In this document: one piece after another, positions 22,471 to 28,284 of the stretch
Position numbering within the stretch: position 1 is the first letter of the stretch
Layout of the letters: the number at the start of each line of letters is the position of its first letter
IMG/VR virus record: IMGVR_UViG_3300025097_000037
Coordinates: 1-28,284 of that record
Source of the DNA: a virus
DNA length: 28,284 nt
Reading direction: 5' to 3' (one strand)
Program-made: the position numbers and the translations under genes
Notes under the pieces: model-generated
Told to the model about the DNA's origin: nothing
Seen by the model: only the letters and a program-made list of their open reading frames with translations
Database searches by the model: none

Positions 22471-22487
22471 GGATTATTTATCTCGCC

Positions 22488-23423
22488 TTAAACTGCGGAT
22501 AGTAAATTCATCAATAAATAGTCTTCTCTATCGATAAATCTCGCTTTTTGTTTTCGTTCTTGGAAGATCTCTCTAGGCATCGAGCCGACGTCTTCGTAGC
22601 CATCTACGTCGATCTTATAAAGTTCGACATCATATTTAAGAAGCGTCTGGATAATTCTGTTTTCTTTTTCTCTCGCGTCGGGATCGAGGGCAACGAAGAC
22701 TGGCGTATCGTTGTAGACGATTTTGCGGATGAGATCCGAATCAGATCGCAAGGTGGACCCCAAAATAGGTACGCTGTTTCCGGCAGTAATAGCATCAAAA
22801 ACTCCTTCGACAATTGTTAAATCTTCGTTCCAATCAACATATAATTCATTGAATACAACGCCTTTGGATGCTCTCGGATTCTTATATTTATAAGAGTCTC
22901 CGTTATAAGTTCTCGCAATAAAATAGCTGACATTGCCGTCATCATTGAAAGATGGAATAACAACGCGGTTACGATATTCGCCGCTAAAACAAAATCCAAT
23001 CTTCCACTTAAGAATATCAGCTTCTGTTATACCTCGCGCATCTAAATATTTTTGGGCATAAACACCGGTGGCTGGAACTGGACCAGCAAGACTTATAAAT
23101 TCTTCCGGAAGATCCAAAGTGGGCACAGGATCCACACTACTGCGGCTGTCGAACAACTCAGCAAATCTCTCAATATCGTGGCGGCCCGCAAGTTCTTCCC
23201 ATCGCTGTAATTGAACAAATGTGCCAAAACGACGAACCAAACGCCTAATGTTACGACCACGATAGTCGCATACCCAACACTTAAAAACGTTCTTGCGAAT
23301 ATTAACAGAGAGCTTAAGCTTGTGGTGATCGCATGCCGGACATTTGAAAAGTGTTTCTGGGCCATTGGTATGAAAATATCCTAATACATCACACAGAATC
23401 TTGTGTTTCTTTTTCTCGCTCAA
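22488..23423 (-). CDS. DNA primase, zinc finger plus TOPRIM (T4 gp61 type)
   Basis: 311 residues. The start is a TTG at 23423 supported by GGGAG 6 nt upstream, inside the preceding gene (35-nt overlap). A zinc-binding region (FKCPACDHH, FKCWVCDYRG; Cys28, 31, 49, 52) precedes the catalytic core. The core has TIVEGVFDAI (Glu206) and VALDPDA (Asp247, Asp249), the TOPRIM metal ligands, plus KNPRASKGVV near 181. It makes RNA primers for lagging-strand synthesis with a replicative helicase that is not in this window. It shares a block with RuvC-like and SbcDC-like genes. A TOPRIM primase-helicase is excluded because no ATPase domain follows. Confidence 0.86.
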   Translation of the reverse strand: MSEKKKHKILCDVLGYFHTNGPETLFKCPACDHHKLKLSVNIRKNVFKCWVCDYRGRNIRRLVRRFGTFVQLQRWEELAGRHDIERFAELFDSRSSVDPVPTLDLPEEFISLAGPVPATGVYAQKYLDARGITEADILKWKIGFCFSGEYRNRVVIPSFNDDGNVSYFIARTYNGDSYKYKNPRASKGVVFNELYVDWNEDLTIVEGVFDAITAGNSVPILGSTLRSDSDLIRKIVYNDTPVFVALDPDAREKENRIIQTLLKYDVELYKIDVDGYEDVGSMPREIFQERKQKARFIDREDYLLMNLLSAV

Positions 23424-23964
23424 TTATATCTCCCGCTCTCGCGATTATAATTGCATCCGCCCGATCAAACGATTCGGGTTTAGGATTGCCCTTACTTGTA
23501 TATTGTATCTTAAAAGTAGGCTCGTTGTCAAGTAAATATTTCAAAACAACTTGTTTTGCTTTCTCGCCTCTCGGAACTTTAATGCCGGCGCGCTTTCGGG
23601 CAGAGGAAGCGCCGATAAACTGTGGCTCCATCTCGAAGAGTTCGAAGAGAAGCCATGAGACAATACCATTGAATCGAGTTAAAGTTGAGAGAGTCTTTGC
23701 GGAGGATTTGCCTCCCATAAACATATGAAGCGATTGCTCGATATAGATATGTTCGATAGGAAATTCGGAATCGCCAACCAATCTATCATCATTATCAAGC
23801 TGATACATTTCATAAATGTCCATCAGTTTTTCTTTCATTGCAATTGTTTTTGCAAAGACTCCCTTGTATTTTCGCAAATCAATTGAGTCATAATATACCA
23901 GCACATTGTCGGTCACGATGGCAAAGCCAGTGATGCTGGTGGAGATGTCTACTCCGAGTATCAT
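23389..23964 (-). CDS. RuvC-like Holliday junction resolvase
   Basis: 191 residues with an RNase H-fold nuclease layout. ILGVDISTSITGFAI at the N-terminus gives Asp6, IYIEQSL gives Glu76, and FDRADAIIIA gives Asp167 and Asp170, the four acidic positions expected of RuvC. A basic segment (ARKRAGIKVPRGEKAKQVVL) fits the DNA-binding helix region. RuvC-type enzymes cut four-way junctions symmetrically; in phages they resolve branched replicating DNA before packaging. T4 itself uses the unrelated endonuclease VII. The ATG shares its A with the stop of the upstream structural gene (TAATG), so it is coupled to the structural block. Confidence 0.85.
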   Translation of the reverse strand: MILGVDISTSITGFAIVTDNVLVYYDSIDLRKYKGVFAKTIAMKEKLMDIYEMYQLDNDDRLVGDSEFPIEHIYIEQSLHMFMGGKSSAKTLSTLTRFNGIVSWLLFELFEMEPQFIGASSARKRAGIKVPRGEKAKQVVLKYLLDNEPTFKIQYTSKGNPKPESFDRADAIIIARAGDIIEREKETQDSV

Positions 23965-25421
23965 TAGATGTCCAGTTTTAATTTAATGGAATAATCCTGA
24001 TCTTCTTCTTTCAAGACCGGATTGGCCAACGTCGCAATCCCAATTATGTTTTTATTCTCGTCGTAGACAGCTACTCGGGAAATATAAACACTTCGTTTAA
24101 AGTCTGCGTCATAATCAGTATAACTCGAACTGACGGTGTTTGCAAGTAATTGTTGTGAATTTTCTTCATAAACTTGAGAAGAGGTGACCTTTAACTTGTC
24201 TTGTCCGTATTTCAAATAGGTAGGGTTGTTAGAGAAATTGGCTTCTCCGCGCTTTGCGTGGGTGAACAATGTCATGACTTGAGTTTCTGTGTGTCCCTTG
24301 AAGGATAGCCCGAAAGACCACTCGTCTGCGAGCCAGTAAGGTGAATCTCCGGCGCCGGCGGACCAACTAAGCCACGAGTCTCGGGGTGCCGCAAACTCAT
24401 CGTTCAAGCTCCAAGAGCCCGTAAGGATTATGTAACCCTCATCATACATAATAACACCAGCAGTTTTGTTGTTGTGAGTAACTGCAGTGCTTGAACCGGA
24501 AACTTGAACTAATTCTCCATTTTGGCGGATGTCTTGAAGCTCGGCTACTAGAGAACCAGTATAAAAATACTTCAACGATACGGTTCCTGGCTTGATTCGG
24601 GAACCAAAAAAGATCGACGGGATTGCAAGGGTGTTTAACGTCTGGATGTTTTTATTCCATGATTGGGTCCCTATGGAACCGGACACTTTATAGTGGGCGT
24701 TTCGTACACCATAAAAGTTCAAACGATTCTTCAGACTATAATAATGAGCGTTGAGCGAGGCAGAAGGTCCGGTGGTTAGCGGTGCTGTGGGATCCTGTCC
24801 ATCTATTTTTTCCCTCTTAATGGATCCATATAGGGGATAGGATCCTACAACAATCGATCCATATTGATATTCTGTGGCATAAGCGGTAGCGCTAATAGTT
24901 TTCCAAGTTGCGCCCGCACTGTCTTTCGAAATCCATGGATAGATGCGTCCGGTGTCTTCGACAAAGGTAACGGGATCGCCGGGCGTCTTGAGGGCGTCTA
25001 CTGCATCTTGATAATTTTCAGGTCCGTATCCGCCAGAAGGAAGGCCGCTCATGTCTCGGGCCGATGATGACGGGGTTGACGCTGTGGTGGTACCGTCTGC
25101 CCAAAGAAGAGATGTAAACAGCCCAATAGCAGGCGAAGTAGCAGCATTGCTAGTATTGGGCCTATCAACGTTATATTCATACAAATTGATAGACCCTAAA
25201 GAAACCATGTTAGCTTCAGCTACTGCTGAATAGGGACTGGCCGGATTTGGTCCGCTTCCCTTTGGGTCCCCGGGGCCCAAGTTTACTGCCCTAGCGGTTC
25301 CAGCGTGTGTCGGTGTACTATTATAAAAGATGTCTCCATCATAGATGAAGAACTCGCAATGGGGATAAGCCACCATTGTGTTTAGAATAATATCATTTTG
25401 TCCAAACTTCTTGAAGGACAT
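23964..25421 (-). CDS. Virion structural protein, paralogue of the next upstream gene
   Basis: 485 residues, Ser/Thr/Gly/Tyr rich with many beta-strand patterns and no membrane segment. The C-terminal 220 residues are related to the upstream gene product (25423-26484): RIKPGTVSLK (275-284) against QIKPGTFSLV, DEGYIILTGS (327-336) against EAGIVVLSGS, then NPTY..G and an ending ANPVLKEEDQ..IKLKLDI against SEPLRKDPNN..LRVRLDY. The N-terminal half (VAYPHCEFFIYDGDIFYNST) is unique, with a Pro/Ser-rich linker. The pair probably arose by duplication. A tail or baseplate-surface component is inferred from composition and neighbours. Confidence 0.8.
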   Translation of the reverse strand: MSFKKFGQNDIILNTMVAYPHCEFFIYDGDIFYNSTPTHAGTARAVNLGPGDPKGSGPNPASPYSAVAEANMVSLGSINLYEYNVDRPNTSNAATSPAIGLFTSLLWADGTTTASTPSSSARDMSGLPSGGYGPENYQDAVDALKTPGDPVTFVEDTGRIYPWISKDSAGATWKTISATAYATEYQYGSIVVGSYPLYGSIKREKIDGQDPTAPLTTGPSASLNAHYYSLKNRLNFYGVRNAHYKVSGSIGTQSWNKNIQTLNTLAIPSIFFGSRIKPGTVSLKYFYTGSLVAELQDIRQNGELVQVSGSSTAVTHNNKTAGVIMYDEGYIILTGSWSLNDEFAAPRDSWLSWSAGAGDSPYWLADEWSFGLSFKGHTETQVMTLFTHAKRGEANFSNNPTYLKYGQDKLKVTSSQVYEENSQQLLANTVSSSYTDYDADFKRSVYISRVAVYDENKNIIGIATLANPVLKEEDQDYSIKLKLDI

Positions 25422-25422
25422 T

Positions 25423-26484
25423 TTAGTAGTCCAGTCTTACTCTCAGGGTAATTACGTTATTTGGATCCTTACGTAATGGTTCAGAGAGCTTAGCAACTGC
25501 TAATAATTCGTTAGCCGAATTATATAGCCCAACTGTGGTGATATAAGATACTGGCAAATCAGTTGCCAAATTCTTTACTACGATCTTACTGCCCGACGTA
25601 TAAGTGGGATTGGAACTATAGTTGTACTTATTGTGAGGAACCCTACAGAAATAGATAGTAGAGTTAATCTCGGTAGTATTGTTATAGGAAATATTCGAAA
25701 CGCGGTGTCGTAACGCATTACAAGTTCCCGACATTGTTCCTGTAATAAACTGCTCCTGCCATGTATAATCCACCGCCCCAGTCTGATAGAAATCCGCTAG
25801 CGCGCCGCGGCCAAAAAGAGAGCCGCTAAGCACTACAATCCCAGCTTCATAGAATACCAATCCACAGCGCGAATCAGCATTACTGCCTGAATAAAGAACT
25901 CCATATTCTCCACCGGGAGTAGTCTTGGTGCCGCGCGTGATTGAAGCGGAAGCATCCGTTAGAGTACACAGACTATCAAAAGGAGTTTCCCAAGAGCCGG
26001 TACCAAGGACCAAAGAGAACGTTCCAGGCTTAATCTGATCCTTGCTAAGCAAGCGAGAAAAGTTAAGGAAGAAGCATTCTTTCATTTGGCGATCATTGTC
26101 GCCATAATCCAAATCACTCTCGAAGATTTCCACTTCATTATTCGAACCAGTATAGCCTAAGAGAACCTGTGCAAACTGATTGTAAACATTAATCTTCTTC
26201 TTTTGCATTACCTGAGTAGATCCTGCAGACTGTGATAAGACAGAGCCTTCATCGTACCCCATGGTCATATCGAAGATATGATTTGCGGAAGAACTTAAGT
26301 AAGGATAATCATATACCGACTGAAACATTCCATGGGTATAGTTCTTGATATTGCCCTCGTTTGGAAAAGTTCCATAAGTGGCACTTAAGATTGTGCCTGT
26401 TACGGGAATTGCTTCGTGAAGCAATGTCTTCGTCGTTGTTACATCCGCATTGGGATTTAATAATTCATAATTTTGTACTGGCAT
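25423..26484 (-). CDS. Virion structural protein, duplicated domain
   Basis: 353 residues, starting MPVQNYELLNPNADVTTTKT. The N-terminal region contains NYTHGMFQSVYDYPYLSSSA and FDMTMGYDEG. The C-terminal half shares a domain with the gene just downstream (IKPGTFSLVLGTGSW, AGIVVLSGSLFG, NPTYTSGSK, final RLDY). Beta-rich, without signal or membrane segments. The downstream start follows its TAA by one base. I recognise it as the kind of structural protein seen in marine T4-like genomes, but cannot assign it to a T4 gene product. Its position in a run of four structural genes supports a baseplate or tail-periphery role. Confidence 0.8.
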   Translation of the reverse strand: MPVQNYELLNPNADVTTTKTLLHEAIPVTGTILSATYGTFPNEGNIKNYTHGMFQSVYDYPYLSSSANHIFDMTMGYDEGSVLSQSAGSTQVMQKKKINVYNQFAQVLLGYTGSNNEVEIFESDLDYGDNDRQMKECFFLNFSRLLSKDQIKPGTFSLVLGTGSWETPFDSLCTLTDASASITRGTKTTPGGEYGVLYSGSNADSRCGLVFYEAGIVVLSGSLFGRGALADFYQTGAVDYTWQEQFITGTMSGTCNALRHRVSNISYNNTTEINSTIYFCRVPHNKYNYSSNPTYTSGSKIVVKNLATDLPVSYITTVGLYNSANELLAVAKLSEPLRKDPNNVITLRVRLDY

Positions 26485-26499
26485 TTAATGTCTCCGTTT

Positions 26500-27513
26500 C
26501 TAGCCGCTTACATATCTCAAAAGTCTTACTGGCACCTGAATAGAACGACCGGTGGAGTTTCCACGAATCATCACCATGCTATCAATTATATCATACTTCT
26601 GAGCCTTTCCACTGATGGCTGTTTGCGCCAACTTCCCATATTTGCTCCACTCTTCAGCACGAGTTTGAGTTGAAGTCGATTGTAAAGTATCAGGGATTGA
26701 TACGTTCATTGTCATTGCCGTGCCTCTAGGTCCAGCCAATTCACTTTTGGTGGTATCGGCTGCTTGAGAATTAGCATAATAATAAATTGTATTGGGTGCG
26801 CCGCGTACATTTGTATCAGCATAGTTTAACAATGTAGCCGAAACTGTTGTCGGCCGGGGTTCAGCAAGGGGACCAAAAGCTATAGTAAAGTTACCTTGTG
26901 CATTGTTAGTAAATGTTGCGGCTGGGCCGGTGCCGAGTACTCCATTAAAAAAGCGTGTATCCACTCCCACTACATACGTAGAATCCATCATGTTGACGGC
27001 CTGTAAATAAGTGGAGCGGTTCGCGGCGGTGCCTTTAATCTCAGATGTGTTTATCCCTGATTCTACGACAATGCCGCGAGTAGGGGCTCGGTTATTGGCC
27101 TGCATGATATATTTAGGATCCACGGCAGATGCGGCCGCTGCAGTTAACTTTCCTTGAGTCTCTTCGTTCACCGCTACGTGTATTATTTTGTTGAGCTTCA
27201 AGATAGATTGCTCGGTTTTTTGATTTAAAGCCAAGTCAGGTATATAAAGTACATTTTGGCTCGTCAATGAAATCAATCCATATTGAATATTGCTCGCTTT
27301 AGTATGTGCGGTTTCGCATGGAGTCTGCAAAATCTGCAAGTCATAATATGCCGACCCGGATGGGTGGTCTTTATTATAGAGATTATATTGAATCTCGTCA
27401 TCGCCTAATGCAAATTTTCCAATCGTAAAGTTGCCTTGCGACAATCGTTGTCGCCCAACATCTGTTAAAACAGCGTCAAGAATAATGTCGCCTGAGTTGT
27501 CTAAAAAAGCCAT
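26500..27513 (-). CDS. Virion structural protein, paralogue of the partial gene upstream
   Basis: 337 residues, starting MAFLDNSGDIILDAVLTDVG, with SRQ-type polar helices then beta-rich sequence. It is clearly paralogous to the product of 27582-28284 across its C-terminal two thirds: VVESGINTSEIKG against IVESGLNTTAIIG, DTRFFNGVLG against DSRFFSQVLG, ELAGPRGTAM against AIKGPRGSVL, YDIIDS against YDYIDT, and IQVPVRLLRYVSG against IEIPVRIIRYAGT. AGAGAGGAA lies upstream of the ATG in a 68-bp gap. A tail or baseplate component present in two versions is the best reading. Confidence 0.82.
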   Translation of the reverse strand: MAFLDNSGDIILDAVLTDVGRQRLSQGNFTIGKFALGDDEIQYNLYNKDHPSGSAYYDLQILQTPCETAHTKASNIQYGLISLTSQNVLYIPDLALNQKTEQSILKLNKIIHVAVNEETQGKLTAAAASAVDPKYIMQANNRAPTRGIVVESGINTSEIKGTAANRSTYLQAVNMMDSTYVVGVDTRFFNGVLGTGPAATFTNNAQGNFTIAFGPLAEPRPTTVSATLLNYADTNVRGAPNTIYYYANSQAADTTKSELAGPRGTAMTMNVSIPDTLQSTSTQTRAEEWSKYGKLAQTAISGKAQKYDIIDSMVMIRGNSTGRSIQVPVRLLRYVSG

Positions 27514-27581
27514 TTATTTTTTCCTCTCTTTCATAAATAGTTTATATTTTATTTGTTGCTTTATAATATATAGTTTATTTT
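27514..27581 (-). promoter_or_regulatory. AT-rich 68-bp leader with CTATTTAT box
   Basis: This is one of only three gaps over 40 bp. The minus strand is strongly AT-rich, contains TATATTATAAA and TATAAAC, then CTATTTAT (27540-27533) flanked as ATAAA-CTA-TTTAT, then AGAGAGGAA and the ATG at 27513. The CTATTTAT box also occurs at 3826-3833. No consensus sigma70 pair is present, so a phage late promoter or RNA-processing leader is possible. Confidence 0.35.
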
Positions 27582-28284
27582 CTAAGTACCGGCGTATCGA
27601 ATTATACGTACTGGGATCTCGATGCGCGCGTTAGAAGTCATGCCGGCCACATATATAGTGGTGTCTATATAATCATATTTATTACTACCACCGTTTATTG
27701 TTTGGTCGGTTTTGCCGAAAGTAGTATATTTTTGATCTCGTGTGGCGCCTGAGCTTCCGCCTAATTCATTTAAGATTGCGAACCCCAAAGCCAAAACACT
27801 TCCTCGTGGTCCCTTAATGGCTGATAAGGTAGTATCTGTCGATGTAGAACCTTGTGGGCGGTATACCTTATTGTCGGTCCCTCTAAGTAAGTATACATCA
27901 AAACGATCAATAACCGTCTCTAGAGAAACCTTTGTGCTAAATTCTAAGGGCGTGAAGTTTTCTTTCAAGATTCCACCTCGTCCAGTCTCAAATTGAGCCG
28001 ATTTAGGAGGGCCAAGAACTTGTGAAAAAAATCTTGAATCCGCATAAACCGTATAATAAGAATCTAAAAGTGCGTTCTGTAAAATATAAGTTTCTCTGTT
28101 CTTTGGGTCACCAATAATTGCAGTGGTGTTCAAGCCGGACTCAACAATAACTTTAGTGTTGGTTGTGTTGTTGCTCTCTAAGATATAATTCATATTTTTA
28201 AAAAAGCCGCTTTCATTCTTAAGTTTGGTGGTCGTCTCGTCATTAACAGATAAGTGAAATACGCTTCCTGATGGGCGCGCAAAG
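27582..28284 (-). CDS. Virion structural protein, 5' end cut by window edge
   Basis: The frame stays open past the internal ATG at 28193 to the right edge of the window. The 30 codons before that ATG (beginning FARPSGSVFHLSVNDETTKL) align with the downstream paralogue (IIHVAVNEETQGKLTAAA), so the ATG at 28193 is internal and the true start lies outside. 233 codons are visible. It shares VIVESGLNTTAIIG, DSRFFSQVLG, IKGPRGSVLALGF, YDYIDTTIYVAG and the ending IEIPVRIIRYAGT with the protein at 26500-27513. No membrane or catalytic motif is visible. It is one of two tandem copies of a tail or baseplate protein. Confidence 0.8.
   Translation of the reverse strand, partial: FARPSGSVFHLSVNDETTTKLKNESGFFKNMNYILESNNTTNTKVIVESGLNTTAIIGDPKNRETYILQNALLDSYYTVYADSRFFSQVLGPPKSAQFETGRGGILKENFTPLEFSTKVSLETVIDRFDVYLLRGTDNKVYRPQGSTSTDTTLSAIKGPRGSVLALGFAILNELGGSSGATRDQKYTTFGKTDQTINGGSNKYDYIDTTIYVAGMTSNARIEIPVRIIRYAGT

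Noticed and set aside
28191-28193. ATG at 28193 as the true start of the right-edge gene
   Set aside because: The upstream 30 codons are open and align with the downstream paralogue, so this ATG is internal.
1-28284. tRNA genes, rho-independent terminators, insertion sequences
   Set aside because: Reading both strands by eye, I found no cloverleaf in the few gaps, no GC-rich hairpin followed by a T-run, and no transposase or terminal inverted repeats.

Overview
This window looks like part of a large tailed dsDNA phage of the T4-like superfamily, probably marine and uncultured. Every gene I can support is read from the minus strand, most neighbours overlap by 1-35 nt or sit a few bases apart, and there are no tRNA, rRNA, CRISPR or insertion elements. 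Recognisable T4-type proteins are the large terminase (gp17 type), portal (gp20 type), prohead protease (gp21 type), zinc-finger/TOPRIM primase (gp61 type) and a gp47/gp46 (SbcD/SbcC, Mre11/Rad50) pair fused into one protein. The 'marine' inference rests on the fibre-like protein styles and a phage-encoded ribosomal protein bS21; the host cannot be named from sequence alone.

In transcription order (right to left): 28284-23964 holds four virion structural genes forming two tandem paralogue pairs, the first cut by the window edge. 23964-19309 is a DNA-metabolism block: RuvC-like resolvase, primase, and the SbcD-SbcC fusion, the last preceded by the clearest promoter in the window. 19309-17252 holds a ParB-like-domain protein and a tubulin/FtsZ-like GTPase. 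17248-12501 is a string of small genes: short membrane proteins, a proline-rich lipoprotein, holin-like and spanin-like proteins, a zinc-finger protein, and several acidic proteins that begin with the same peptide tag. 12504-3837 is head assembly: terminase, portal, three conserved proteins of unknown role, a CxxC membrane protein, prohead protease, a possible core protein, a tagged protein and bS21. 3795-1 holds a small beta-rich structural protein and three modular fibre-like proteins, the last truncated by the window edge. No major capsid gene follows the protease here.

From 22416 to 3837 no intergenic gap exceeds about 15 nt, so recombination, cytoskeletal, lysis and head genes could be read as one very long transcript from the promoter at 22442-22470. 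The observations I rate highest are: (1) the phage tubulin with conserved GTP-binding and T7-loop aspartates and an acidic N-terminal extension, next to a ParB-like protein; (2) a shared N-terminal peptide on at least seven otherwise unrelated proteins, resembling the T4 capsid-targeting sequence cut by gp21, with a gp21-like protease in the same cluster; (3) the one-polypeptide Mre11/Rad50 homologue with an unusual C-x6-C hook; and (4) bS21 inside a virion gene cluster.
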